From Mucilaginibacter jinjuensis (lineage in GTDB: Bacteria > Bacteroidota > Bacteroidia > Sphingobacteriales > Sphingobacteriaceae), in contig NZ_CP117167.1 in the NCBI RefSeq assembly GCF_028596025.1, positions 1,984,001-2,048,000 of the forward strand: a DNA stretch of 64,000 nt, read 5' to 3'. Both the position numbers and the translations under genes were made by a program. Below the pieces are notes generated by a model. It made no database searches. It had not been told where the DNA came from and worked only from the letters and a program-made list of their open reading frames with translations. Of the stretch, positions 54,808 through 63,973 are shown piece by piece; within the stretch, counting starts at the first letter, position 1, and every line of letters begins with the position of its first letter.

Positions 54808-55236
54808 ATGAGCAAGGAAATAATAGCCAAAAAGGTAACCAATCAGGACGATCTCGAAAAGGCCTTTGCCGTACGTAAACAGGTATTTGTAACCGGGCAA
54901 GGTGTGCCCATTGAGCTGGAAATGGAGAACAATGATGTATCAACCCATTTCCTGGCCACTGTGGATGGCGAACCCGCTGGTGCAGCCCGCTGGCGCCAGA
55001 CAGAAAACGGCTACAAGCTGGAACGTTTTGCCGTACTGGACGAATACCGTGGTTTAGGTGTAGCACAAGCCATGGTAAGGGCTGTACTGAACGATCTGCC
55101 TGCCGACGCGCCAATGGTATACCTCAACTCACAAATACAAGCTGTGGGCTTATATAAGAAATTCGGGTTTGAGAAATCAGGCCCTGAGTTTGAAGAGGCG
55201 GGGATTAAGCATTATAAAATGGTGCTGAAGAAATAG
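54808..55236 (+). CDS. GNAT family N-acetyltransferase
   Basis: The 142-aa protein is a single GNAT domain: VRKQVFVTGQGVPIELE, then ERFAVLDEYRGLGVAQAMVR (acetyl-CoA-binding R/Q-x-x-G-x-G/A) and LNSQIQAVGLYKKFGF. The substrate is not known. A GAGT simple repeat begins 5 bp after the stop. Confidence 0.88.
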   Translation: MSKEIIAKKVTNQDDLEKAFAVRKQVFVTGQGVPIELEMENNDVSTHFLATVDGEPAGAARWRQTENGYKLERFAVLDEYRGLGVAQAMVRAVLNDLPADAPMVYLNSQIQAVGLYKKFGFEKSGPEFEEAGIKHYKMVLKK

Positions 55237-55443
55237 TTTTGAGTGAGTGAGTGAGTGAGTGAGTGAGTGAGTGAGTGAGTGAGTGAGTGAGTGCCAAAAA
55301 AGCCCGTCATTGCGAGGTACGAAGCAATCCCCGACCTACAGAGCCGCTCTGTACAGTTCGCGATTGCTTCGTTCCTTGCAATGACAATGACGGGTTTATA
55401 CTTTTTTATTCACTCCCTCACTAAATCAAAACTCACAACTAAA
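55237..55443. repeat. Mirrored-arm element E with (GAGT)13 microsatellite
   Basis: GAGT is repeated about 13 times at 55241-55293. A core CCCGTCATTGCGAGG (55301 on) to AATGACAATGACGGG (55379-55394) with inner GAAGCAATC/GATTGCTTC follows, then an inverted arm ATTCACTCCCTCACTAAATC with AAAACTCACAACT (55409-55441). The ends are complementary over about 24 bp. Confidence 0.75.
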
Positions 55444-55444
55444 C

Positions 55445-56770
55445 TTACGCGTCGCTTTTCGGCAAATCAGCCGTTTCACCAGTTGGCTGGGACACTGCTT
55501 CACGCTCATACCTGCGGATAATAAGGCGTGTACCGCCGTTGTAGTTCATATAGTTGATTAGCCAGTTTACAAATACAATTACCTTGTTTCTGAAGCCTAA
55601 TAATGATATTAAGTGAATAAACATCCAGATGAGCCATGCAAAGAAGCCCTGAAATTTGATTTTACCTAAATCTGCCACCGCTTTATTACGGCCAATGGTA
55701 GCCATTGAACCTTTGTCGTTATATTTAAACGGCTTGGTTGGCTTGCCGTTAACAATGTTACCGATGTTTTCGCCTACATTCTGACCCATTTGGATGGCAA
55801 CCTGAGCTACGCCGGGGTGCCCTTTAGGGGTTTCATCGGTTATCATGGCAGATACGTCGCCTATGGCAAATACATTGTCTGTGCCGAATACTACGCAAAT
55901 ATTATTGGTGCGGATGCGGTTACCTTTCTCTAAAGTATCTATTGAGATGCCTTCAGGCACAACCCCCATTACACCTGCCGACCAGATTACGTTTTTAGTG
56001 CGTATTTCGCGCCCGTCAGCGAACTTAATGATCTTGCCATCATAACTCTCCACCTTAACGTTTAATTCCACCTTAACGCCCATTTTAACCAGGAAATCTT
56101 TGGCTGCGTTTGATGCTTCGTCAGAGAATGGGCCTAATACTTTTGGTAAAAAATCTACCAGGTAAACCTGCATCTGGTCTTTGGTTAGTTCGGGATAATC
56201 TTTGTTGAGTACGTGGTTACGTAACTCGGCTAATGCGCCGGCCAATTCTACACCGGTAGGGCCTGCACCAACAAGTACGAAGTTTAAATATTCTTCACGC
56301 TCTTCGTGCGTTTTAGCTAATACAGCTTCTTCCAGGTTTTGTAAGATCAGGTAACGCAGGTTAAGGGCTTCCGGGATACTTTTCATCGGCATGGCAAAAT
56401 GCTCAATGTCTTTATTGCCGAAGAAATTGGTGGTTGATCCTGTGGCTATTACCAGGTAATCGTAATCAATATCACCAATGGTGGTAGCCAGTGTATTAGT
56501 ATTGGTATTTACGCCGCTAACTTCAGCAATACGGAAGGTGAAATTCTTTTGCCCTTCAAAGTTTTTACGGATAGCAAAGGCAATAGATTCGGACTCTAAA
56601 CTTCCGGTAGCTACCTGGTAGAGCAGGGGTTGAAACACGTGATAATTATGTTTATCGAGCATGAGTACCTCTACGGGTTGGTCTGCCAATTTCCGGGCAA
56701 CTTCTATACCGCCGAAACCGCCGCCTACTATTACTACTTTTGGGAATTTTGATTGATCTGATGTAGCCAT
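55445..56770 (-). CDS. Type II NADH dehydrogenase (NDH-2-like)
   Basis: The 441-aa flavoprotein has the FAD motif VVIVGGGFGGIEVARKLAD, the second dinucleotide motif FVLVGAGPTGVELAGALAEL and the FAIGDVSAM late FAD contact. A C-terminal amphipathic/hydrophobic segment (FFAWLIWMFIHLISLLGF) anchors it to the membrane. It feeds electrons from NADH to quinone without proton pumping. It follows secDF on the minus strand, with a terminator between. Confidence 0.9.
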   Translation of the reverse strand: MATSDQSKFPKVVIVGGGFGGIEVARKLADQPVEVLMLDKHNYHVFQPLLYQVATGSLESESIAFAIRKNFEGQKNFTFRIAEVSGVNTNTNTLATTIGDIDYDYLVIATGSTTNFFGNKDIEHFAMPMKSIPEALNLRYLILQNLEEAVLAKTHEEREEYLNFVLVGAGPTGVELAGALAELRNHVLNKDYPELTKDQMQVYLVDFLPKVLGPFSDEASNAAKDFLVKMGVKVELNVKVESYDGKIIKFADGREIRTKNVIWSAGVMGVVPEGISIDTLEKGNRIRTNNICVVFGTDNVFAIGDVSAMITDETPKGHPGVAQVAIQMGQNVGENIGNIVNGKPTKPFKYNDKGSMATIGRNKAVADLGKIKFQGFFAWLIWMFIHLISLLGFRNKVIVFVNWLINYMNYNGGTRLIIRRYEREAVSQPTGETADLPKSDA

Positions 56771-56812
56771 AACTTAATATTAAGTATAAGGTTGTTTGTG
56801 TAGTGATATAAC

Positions 56813-56846
56813 AAAAAAGGCTCCAAATGTTCTTTGGAGCCTTTTT
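56813..56846 (-). terminator. Terminator of secDF
   Basis: Stem AAAAAGGCTCCAAA (56814-56827) with TTTGGAGCCTTTTT (56833-56846), 20 bp after the secDF stop on the minus strand, with a T tract there. Confidence 0.85.
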
Positions 56847-56865
56847 AATTTACGTTGAAATTATC

Positions 56866-59835
56866 TTATTTCAGGTGTTTCTTTCCAAAGTCTACGATAA
56901 CTGGTGTTGCCACGCAGATCGAGGAGTAAGTACCGAAGCACACACCGATTAATAATGCGAATGAGAAGCCGCGGATAACATCGCCACCGAAGATGAACAA
57001 TACCACCAATACAAACACTACCGTTAATGCAGTAATAATGGTACGGCTTAATGTACTGTTGATAGCGCGGTTGATAACCACTTGCTGATCTTCGTTTTTG
57101 CCTTTGTTTTGGTCTAAGAACTCACGGATACGGTCAAATACTACCACGGTATCGTTGATCGAGTAACCAATTACGGTCAGGATGGCAGCGATAAAGTTTT
57201 GATCGATATCTAACGAGAATGGTAACAGACCGTAGAACAATGAGAAGAAAGATAATACCAGCAAGGCATCGTGCGCGGTTGCAATCATCGCACCCAAGCT
57301 GAACTGCCATCTGCGGAAACGGATCAGGATGTAAACCGAGATTACCAGGATAGCGAAAATAACCGTCCAGATAGCCGAAGTTTTGATACTGTTGGCAATA
57401 GTTGGTCCAACTTTTTGCTGGCTCACAATCTGGAAGTGTGGGTTAACCTTAGTTAATGAGCTGCGTAAAACAGTCTCTACTTTACCATCACCAGATGTGC
57501 TGTTATCATCAATCATGTAATCGGTAGTGATACCAACCTGATTTTTGTTATCTACATAAGTTTTAAGGATGGTTTTACCTTCGCCGAAAGTAGTAGTTAA
57601 GGCACTACGTACACTTTCAACATCGGTTTCCTTATCAAAACGTACTACATAAGTACGGCCACCGCGGAAATCAACACCGTAGCTAAAGCCACGTGTAAAC
57701 ATCGAGATGATACCCGCAAGGATGAAAATACCAGAGAAAGCGTAGAAACGGAAACGGTTTTTAACAAACGCGTAGTTGGCGCCTTTAAAGGTATGTGAGC
57801 TCCATGGGTTAGAGAATTTAATATCCCAGCCTTTACCGAGCATCCATTCGAAGATCAAACGAGAGATCAGTAATGAACAGAATAATGAAGTAACGATACC
57901 GATCATCAATGTGGTAGCGAAACCTTGTACAGGGCCGGTACCGAAGATGAACAGGATTAAACCTGTGATAAATGTACTGATGTTAGAGTCTAAGATTGAA
58001 GATAAAGCGTGTTTGAAACCATCTTCGATAGATAAACGCAATGATTTACCCAGGGCCATCTCTTCACGCACACGCTCGTAAATCAATACGTTCGCATCCA
58101 CCGAAACACCCAATATCAACACGATACCTGCAACACCCGGTAAGGTTAATACAGCACCGATGTTGGTTAACACACCCATCAGGAAGAATACGTTGATAAA
58201 TACTGCAACTACAGCTACAGTACCTGCACGGTTGTAGTAAGCAACCATGAACACCAATACAACGATTAAACCGATGATACATGACATTAAACCGTCATGA
58301 ATAGCTTCAACACCTAATGATGCACCTACCACGTCTTCTGCCACGATACGGGCAGGAGCAGGTAAACGACCAGCTTTCAGGATGTTGGCTAAATCTTTAG
58401 TTTCTTCTTGTGTAAAGTTACCAGAGATAGATGAACGGCCACCTGCAATCTCGCCGTTTACACGCGGAGCAGAAACAACGTTATCATCTAATACGATAGC
58501 GATAGAACGGTTATCGTTCTGGTCGTTAGGGTTACCGGCAGCAGCAGCGGTGATTTCTCTCCATTTTGTTGCACCTTCAGAACTCATGTCCATCGTAACC
58601 TCAAAACCGCCTTGTGCCTGGTTTACGTCAGCATTAGCATCAGTAATAACATCACCTGTTAATACCGGGCCGTTAGCAGCGCCAGAAAGTTTGATAGCAT
58701 ATAATTCAAATACCTTTGATTTTTCGATAGGCTTAACGCTCCATAAAAATTTAAGGTTTTGAGGGATCAATGCTTTTACTTCTGGTAAGTTAAAGTAAGC
58801 ATCAATTTTAGCAGTATCTTTTTGTGCAGCGCGACCAACTACGGGGCCCGGACCGTATTGAGCTTGTCCGTTTTGACCTTGGTAGATAGAAGGCGCTAAT
58901 ACCGCAAATAATGGATTTTGTGCAATGGCCTGTGTTTTGCCTAATGCAGTAGTATCTTTAGTTTTGCTTTTTTCTACCTTGCTTAATAACGAGCTACCTT
59001 TGGCAGCAGTGTCTTTCTTAGCAGTAGCAGAATCGGCAGTAGCTGCTGTGTCTTTACCATGTGCTTTAGTTTTAGCAGCCAGTAAGCTGTTAATGTTGGT
59101 AAGCAATGGCGCAACCTCAGCGTTTTCGCCAGTTTCGTAAAACTCTAATTTAGCAGAACCTTGTAGTAACTTGCGCACACGGTCTTTTTCAGTTACACCT
59201 GGCAACTCAACCAAAATACGGTTAGTACCTTCCTGTAATTGAATGTTTGGAGCAGTTACACCAAATTTATCGATACGGGTAGTAAGGATATTGTAGGTTT
59301 GAGTAATAGCTGTGTTGGCCTGATCTTTCAGGTACGATTCAACTTCGCTGTTGCTTGAGTTGAATTTAATGTGTTCCTGATTTTCTTTAGTAGCGAAAAT
59401 TGGAGCCAGTTTACCATCCGGAGCAATTTTCTTATACTCATTCATGAAAAGCGTAATGTAGTTTTCAGGACTGGTATGAGAATCAATCTCGGCTTGTGAT
59501 AATGCCTGTTTAAAGGCAGGATCCTGGTTGTTGTCTGACAGTGATTTGATCAGGTCACCTAACGAAATCTGCATGGTAACGTTCATACCACCTTTAAGGT
59601 CGAGACCCAAAGCTAACTCACGCTCTTTGCAATATTGAAAAGTGTGTTTCAGCAACGGGTAAACCGGTTGTGATGAAATCGAATCTAAATACGCCTTTTC
59701 TTTTTCTGTGTCGCCTTTCGCATACTCTTTGGCGTCGCTTTCCACCTTACGGGTTACCCACGTAAATGATAGCTGGTACAAGCATACTATTGCCAGCAAT
59801 ATGGCGAAAAACTTAATAACCCCTTTACCTTGCAT
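56866..59835 (-). CDS. secDF: Protein translocase subunit SecDF (fused)
   Basis: The 989-aa protein joins SecD (LGLDLKGGMNVTMQISL near residue 78, then TTRIDKFGVTAPNIQLQEG and VLILGVSVDANVLIYERVRE) to SecF (YGVDFRGGRTYVVRF, TVIGYSINDTVVVFDRIRE). About 12 helices are present. Between the SecD P1 parts (about residues 250-345) is an insert rich in Ala, Lys, Thr and Ser. It uses the proton gradient to complete Sec export. It follows folA by 114 bp. Confidence 0.96.
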   Translation of the reverse strand: MQGKGVIKFFAILLAIVCLYQLSFTWVTRKVESDAKEYAKGDTEKEKAYLDSISSQPVYPLLKHTFQYCKERELALGLDLKGGMNVTMQISLGDLIKSLSDNNQDPAFKQALSQAEIDSHTSPENYITLFMNEYKKIAPDGKLAPIFATKENQEHIKFNSSNSEVESYLKDQANTAITQTYNILTTRIDKFGVTAPNIQLQEGTNRILVELPGVTEKDRVRKLLQGSAKLEFYETGENAEVAPLLTNINSLLAAKTKAHGKDTAATADSATAKKDTAAKGSSLLSKVEKSKTKDTTALGKTQAIAQNPLFAVLAPSIYQGQNGQAQYGPGPVVGRAAQKDTAKIDAYFNLPEVKALIPQNLKFLWSVKPIEKSKVFELYAIKLSGAANGPVLTGDVITDANADVNQAQGGFEVTMDMSSEGATKWREITAAAAGNPNDQNDNRSIAIVLDDNVVSAPRVNGEIAGGRSSISGNFTQEETKDLANILKAGRLPAPARIVAEDVVGASLGVEAIHDGLMSCIIGLIVVLVFMVAYYNRAGTVAVVAVFINVFFLMGVLTNIGAVLTLPGVAGIVLILGVSVDANVLIYERVREEMALGKSLRLSIEDGFKHALSSILDSNISTFITGLILFIFGTGPVQGFATTLMIGIVTSLFCSLLISRLIFEWMLGKGWDIKFSNPWSSHTFKGANYAFVKNRFRFYAFSGIFILAGIISMFTRGFSYGVDFRGGRTYVVRFDKETDVESVRSALTTTFGEGKTILKTYVDNKNQVGITTDYMIDDNSTSGDGKVETVLRSSLTKVNPHFQIVSQQKVGPTIANSIKTSAIWTVIFAILVISVYILIRFRRWQFSLGAMIATAHDALLVLSFFSLFYGLLPFSLDIDQNFIAAILTVIGYSINDTVVVFDRIREFLDQNKGKNEDQQVVINRAINSTLSRTIITALTVVFVLVVLFIFGGDVIRGFSFALLIGVCFGTYSSICVATPVIVDFGKKHLK

Positions 59836-59948
59836 TGTGTTAAATATGTATAATTAATTAGTTTATAAGCATTTTATAACAAGACGGCAAATCTAATAAT
59901 ATTTTTTTACCGTAAAATTTTAATTGAAACAAAAAAAACGATGTGCTG

Positions 59949-60437
59949 TTACATGCGTTCGAGTGTGATAAATGAGAAAGGAAGGGGATTTTTCTCATCG
60001 GGTTCAAAGTCCTCCTGGGCTATTGTTTTCCACTCTTTCTCGTCAATAGGCGGGAAAAAGCTGTCAGCCTCGAAGTCTTTTTTAACAATAGTTAAATAGA
60101 TGCGGTTAACCAAATGCATCGCCTGGCGATAGATCTCGGCACCGCCAACAACAAAAACTTCTTCCTCATCGGCGCATAAAGCCAGCGCATCTTCGATAGA
60201 ACTTACCACTTCGCAACCCTCAATGGTAGTGTTTTGCCTGGTGATGATAATATTGCGGCGTTTAGGCAGGGGCTTACCCACAGAGTCGTAAGTTTTACGG
60301 CCCATAATAACGGTATGGCCGGTGGTGATATCTTTAAAGTGTTTAAGATCGCGGGGGAGGTTCCACAAAAGTTGATTATCTTTCCCGATAGCGTGATTTT
60401 GTGCTATAGCAACAACTATCGTAACGTACTGGCTCAT
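59949..60437 (-). CDS. folA: Dihydrofolate reductase
   Basis: The 162-aa protein has IVVAIAQNHAIGKDNQLLWN with the catalytic Asp position after LLWNLPRDL, VIMGRKTYDSVGKPLPKR and VFVVGGAEIYRQAM. It reduces dihydrofolate produced by ThyA. Its ATG shares one base with the doc stop (TAATG), so it is translated after the toxin gene. Confidence 0.96.
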   Translation of the reverse strand: MSQYVTIVVAIAQNHAIGKDNQLLWNLPRDLKHFKDITTGHTVIMGRKTYDSVGKPLPKRRNIIITRQNTTIEGCEVVSSIEDALALCADEEEVFVVGGAEIYRQAMHLVNRIYLTIVKKDFEADSFFPPIDEKEWKTIAQEDFEPDEKNPLPFSFITLERM

Positions 60438-60814
60438 TAAATATTAATTATGCGGTCTTTCAACCATTGTAAAATACCGTCGAATTTTAACTCACCCGTA
60501 CTTGCAGAGATAACCATTTCATATTTTTCATCCTGACTGGCATTTATCCCGAAATTATCTTCTGCTAGTATTAATTCGAACATTAAATAGGCAATTCTTT
60601 TATTGCCATCAAGAAAGGGGTGGTTAATTATCAGGCTTTCGAATATCGCTACTGATTTTTCTAAAGCTGTTGGATAAAGATCTTGTTGGTCGAAAGTAGC
60701 ATAAGGCCTATTGATAGCAGCTTCTAAGCCACTTTGATCACGTATACCCTTGCTGCCGCCAAATCGTTCTATTAAAATATGATGAGCCTGCTCAACCGTT
60801 TCTAAATCTATCAT
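60437..60814 (-). CDS. Doc/Fic-type toxin
   Basis: The 125-aa protein starts MIDLETVEQAHHILIERFGG and has the full Fic-fold core HPFLDGNKRIAYLMFELIL. Doc-type proteins phosphorylate elongation factor Tu, while other Fic proteins add AMP. The Ile in place of the usual Thr after DGNKR is within normal variation. It overlaps the upstream antitoxin by 4 bp (ATGA) and folA by 1 bp. Confidence 0.88.
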   Translation of the reverse strand: MIDLETVEQAHHILIERFGGSKGIRDQSGLEAAINRPYATFDQQDLYPTALEKSVAIFESLIINHPFLDGNKRIAYLMFELILAEDNFGINASQDEKYEMVISASTGELKFDGILQWLKDRIINI

Positions 60815-60984
60815 TGAGCTAACTTCTGGAACAAATCGAGATTTTCGTTTATGATTCTTGTAATGTGATCTGTAGTCTTTTTCGGTTGCAACTTCTTCAC
60901 GTAATCCAAAACTTCGGACAGCGCTTCCTCCGGGAGCTTATCAAGCTCCTTTTCAATTTCCACCTTTAATTGTACCGTCGTCAT
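60811..60984 (-). CDS. Small antitoxin of the Doc pair
   Basis: A 57-codon frame from ATG 60984 gives MTTVQLKVEIEKELDKLPEE, ALSEVLDYVKKLQPKKT and a charged C-terminus. The LPEEALSEVLDYVKKL helix is like DUF2281-type antitoxins. Its stop overlaps the doc start (ATGA), the standard antitoxin-first arrangement. Not similar to Phd in a way I can see. Confidence 0.8.
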   Translation of the reverse strand: MTTVQLKVEIEKELDKLPEEALSEVLDYVKKLQPKKTTDHITRIINENLDLFQKLAQ

Positions 60985-61007
60985 ATCTCAAAAATACGAA
61001 AAACAAA

Positions 61008-61802
61008 TTAAACCGCTACAACTCCCTTAATATGCGGCCACGGATTATAATTTTCCAGTTCAAAATCTTCGAATTTAAATCCAAAGATGTCTTTAACCTC
61101 AGGATTGATCTTCATGGTAGGCAGTGGGCGTGGCTCGCGGCTTAGTTGCAGTTTAACCTGGTCGAGGTGATTGTTGTAGATGTGGGCATCGCCAAAGGTG
61201 TGGATAAAGTCGCCGGGTTGCAGGTCGCATACCTGGGCTACCATCATGGTAAGCAGGGCATACGATGCTATATTAAAAGGTACACCTAAAAATATATCGG
61301 CACTGCGTTGATAGAGCTGACAAGATAATTTACCATCCAGCACATAAAACTGGAACAGTGTATGACAAGGCGGCAAAGCCATTTGGTTAACATCGGCCAC
61401 GTTCCAGGCGGATACGATGAGGCGGCGCGAGTCCGGGTTTTTCTTGATCATGTCGATCAGTTGTTTAATCTGATCGATATGCCCGCCATCGGGCGTAGGC
61501 CACGAGCGCCACTGGTAACCGTAAACCGGACCGAGGTTGCCATCAGCATCGGCCCATTCGTCCCAAATCCGAACGCCGTTATCTTTAAGATATTTAATAT
61601 TGGTATCACCGGTTAAAAACCAGATCAGCTCGTGAATAATCGATTTGAGGTGAAGCTTCTTGGTAGTCACCAGCGGAAAGCCATCCTGCAAATTAAATCG
61701 CATCTGGTAGCCAAACACGCTAATCGTCCCCGTTCCTGTCCTGTCGTGTTTCTGTGTGCCGTTATCGAGCACATGCTGCATCAGATCGAGATATTGTTTC
61801 AT
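61008..61802 (-). CDS. thyA: Thymidylate synthase
   Basis: The 264-aa protein matches ThyA throughout: [17 protein letters not shown], the catalytic Cys in [25 protein letters not shown] and [18 protein letters not shown]. It makes dTMP from dUMP with methylene-tetrahydrofolate, producing dihydrofolate for FolA. The operon order is thyA, antitoxin, doc, folA. Confidence 0.97.
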   Translation of the reverse strand: MKQYLDLMQHVLDNGTQKHDRTGTGTISVFGYQMRFNLQDGFPLVTTKKLHLKSIIHELIWFLTGDTNIKYLKDNGVRIWDEWADADGNLGPVYGYQWRSWPTPDGGHIDQIKQLIDMIKKNPDSRRLIVSAWNVADVNQMALPPCHTLFQFYVLDGKLSCQLYQRSADIFLGVPFNIASYALLTMMVAQVCDLQPGDFIHTFGDAHIYNNHLDQVKLQLSREPRPLPTMKINPEVKDIFGFKFEDFELENYNPWPHIKGVVAV

Positions 61803-61905
61803 CGTTTGTAGTTATTGAGTTATTGGGTTACTGAGTTATTAGGTGGTCGGCTATTCACATAACCAATAACTTAGTAACTTAATAACCAATAACCAACTAC
61901 AAATA
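61803..61905. repeat. Mirrored-arm element F (GTTATTGAG words)
   Basis: Left arm TTTGTAGTTATTGAGTTATT (61805 on) and right arm TAATAACCAATAACCAACTA with CAAA (61880-61903) are complementary over about 40 bp with small bulges. It begins directly upstream of thyA. Confidence 0.7.
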
Positions 61906-61969
61906 AAAATAATCTAAATTTGACATCCTATACTTGTGCATAATATAACGTGCAGCTGTTAATAAGTTT

Positions 61970-62773
61970 ATGATCGTTTTCCCTAACGCCAAGATCAATA
62001 TTGGTTTAAATATTACCGAAAAGCGTGCCGATGGTTACCACAATCTGGAGACTGTTTTTTATCCTGTAAAGATCAACGATGCGCTGGAGGCAATTACAGC
62101 CCCTCAGTTAAATTTTTCTTCTTCGGGGATAAATATACCGGGCGATGGCGCGAACAATCTCTGTATCAAAGCTTATGAGCTCGTTAAATTGGATCATAAC
62201 CTTCCGGCGCTTGATATTCACCTTCATAAGCACATCCCGATAGGTGCAGGGCTTGGTGGTGGCTCGGCTGATGCTGCGTTTTTTATTAAATTATTGAATC
62301 AGCAATTTGGTTTGAACCTTTCTGTAGAGGCTATGCAAAACTACGCCCGTCAGCTTGGTGCCGACTGTGCTTTCTTCATCGAAAACAAACCGGTATATGC
62401 TTTTGAAAAAGGCGACCAGTTTGAACAGGTAGAATTAGACCTGAGCAAATATGTAATTGTATTGGTGATGCCGCCTGTACATGTATCAACCGCGGATGCT
62501 TATAGTGGTGTAAAACCAGAGCAGGCTGCCGAATCTTTAAAAGACCTGATCAAGCTCCCGGTAACTGAATGGAAAGATCGCATCAAAAATGATTTCGAAA
62601 AATCAGTGACCGGTAAATATCCTTTGATTGGTGAGGTGAAGCAATCCCTTTACGAAGCCGGTGCTTTGTATGCCAGCATGAGCGGGAGCGGGGCTTCTGT
62701 GTTTGGTGTTTTTGAAACACTGCCCTCGCTCAAACACCTCGAGGCGGAGAGCAGTGTTTTCTATAACGTTTAA
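61970..62773 (+). CDS. ispE: 4-diphosphocytidyl-2-C-methyl-D-erythritol kinase
   Basis: The 267-aa GHMP kinase has PNAKINIGLNITEKRADGYH, the ATP loop IPIGAGLGGGSADAAFF and the C-terminal MSGSGASVFG. It acts in the MEP route to isoprenoids. The stop overlaps the convergent gene's stop by 4 bp. Confidence 0.95.
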   Translation: MIVFPNAKINIGLNITEKRADGYHNLETVFYPVKINDALEAITAPQLNFSSSGINIPGDGANNLCIKAYELVKLDHNLPALDIHLHKHIPIGAGLGGGSADAAFFIKLLNQQFGLNLSVEAMQNYARQLGADCAFFIENKPVYAFEKGDQFEQVELDLSKYVIVLVMPPVHVSTADAYSGVKPEQAAESLKDLIKLPVTEWKDRIKNDFEKSVTGKYPLIGEVKQSLYEAGALYASMSGSGASVFGVFETLPSLKHLEAESSVFYNV

Positions 62774-63657
62774 ATCCCGGCGTCGTCTGATACACCTCGA
62801 CCGAAAGCTTCTGCCCAGTCGCTATCCGTGCGTCCTTTGGCCATTGCCGTAAGCATGCGGTTATGGATCACGCCGGCAAAGGGCATCGGCGTTTTGCTTT
62901 GCTGCGAAAGTTTAAACACCAGGCTGGCATCTTTGTAGCCGAGTTCGGTGGTAAAGCCAACCGGTTGGTATTTGTGTTCGGCAATTACTTTTCCATAATT
63001 TTTAAATATCGGTGCATTAAATAATGTGTTGCCAAAAAACTCGGCAACCTTGGTGCGGTCCACACCAAACTTCTCGGCCATGGTATAAGCCTCGGCCATC
63101 ATCTCCATCGAAGCCTGGATCATAAAGTTTCCGCTTAGCTTAACTACGTTTGAATTACTTATGCCTTCGCCAAAATCAACCACACCCTGGCTGATACTTT
63201 CGAGTATAGGCTTAGCTGCTTCCTTAATTTCGGGGTTGCCGGATACACATACCCATAACATTTTTGCCGCCGCAGCTTCCGGTCTACCGAAAACGGGAGA
63301 GGCCAGGTAACGGCTGCCCGACTGTTGATGAAGTTCGGCAAGTGCATCGGCCGTATCCGGGGCAACGGTGCTCATCGAAATATGGATCGCATTTTTAGGG
63401 AAGGTTTTTAAAATGCCTTCTTCGCCCGATACCGTGTCTGTCAGTACTGCATCGTTAGATAAAACGCTCAATAAAAAATCAACACCATCGGCAGCCTCGG
63501 CGGGCGACTGGCATTTGGTGATCGATGCCTGATCGAGCTCGTCGGCTTTGGAGAGTGTGCGGTTATAAACCTGCAGGTGGTAACCTGCAGCTATCAGGTT
63601 TTTGGCAATGGGGGTACCCAGGTTGCCGAGACCAATAAATCCAATCTTAGTTTTCAT
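62770..63657 (-). CDS. NAD(P)-dependent beta-hydroxyacid dehydrogenase family
   Basis: ATG 63657 (295 aa) is chosen because MKTKIGFIGLGNLGTPIAKN starts the Rossmann fold at once; an upstream frame start at 63711 adds 18 unlikely residues. The family features are DGVDFLLSVLSNDAVL, a substrate loop near HISMSTVAP and the catalytic Lys in NSNVVKLSGNFM. 3-hydroxyisobutyrate, tartronate semialdehyde or similar are possible substrates. Confidence 0.88.
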   Translation of the reverse strand: MKTKIGFIGLGNLGTPIAKNLIAAGYHLQVYNRTLSKADELDQASITKCQSPAEAADGVDFLLSVLSNDAVLTDTVSGEEGILKTFPKNAIHISMSTVAPDTADALAELHQQSGSRYLASPVFGRPEAAAAKMLWVCVSGNPEIKEAAKPILESISQGVVDFGEGISNSNVVKLSGNFMIQASMEMMAEAYTMAEKFGVDRTKVAEFFGNTLFNAPIFKNYGKVIAEHKYQPVGFTTELGYKDASLVFKLSQQSKTPMPFAGVIHNRMLTAMAKGRTDSDWAEAFGRGVSDDAGI

Positions 63658-63685
63658 AGTGTATAAATGTTGGGGTAGATAAATG

Positions 63686-63973
63686 TTAGCTGATGTAGTC
63701 GCGGTCCTCATCGCTCAGGGTACCTGCCGGTGGGCGGATGTCTGAACCTTCATCGTTCGAGTAGTCGTAATCCGAGATACGTTTCACCTTGCCCGGTCTT
63801 GCAACCAGGATGCCTAAAATAAATGACACCACCGAGAAGGCTGTTAGCATAACCAGTTTGGACATGTAGATACTTGTAAACAGTATGGTGAATTTTACCT
63901 GCTCGGTGTTTTGCATCATGATAACGGTTAGCAAAACGATTACGATGATGAGCGCTATGGTTGATAATCTCAT
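63686..63973 (-). CDS. LapA-domain membrane protein
   Basis: The 95-aa protein has two hydrophobic helices (TIALIIVIVLLTVIMMQN and KLVMLTAFSVVSFILGILVA) separated by a short loop, with a polar acidic tail, the LapA/DUF1049 layout. It is 28 bp upstream of the dehydrogenase gene and probably starts that transcript. Envelope-related role inferred from family. Confidence 0.75.
   Translation of the reverse strand: MRLSTIALIIVIVLLTVIMMQNTEQVKFTILFTSIYMSKLVMLTAFSVVSFILGILVARPGKVKRISDYDYSNDEGSDIRPPAGTLSDEDRDYIS

Noticed and set aside
55241..55293. Phase variation of a protein by the GAGT repeat
   Set aside because: The repeat lies outside any coding frame, 5 bp after the GNAT stop; length change would not alter a protein.
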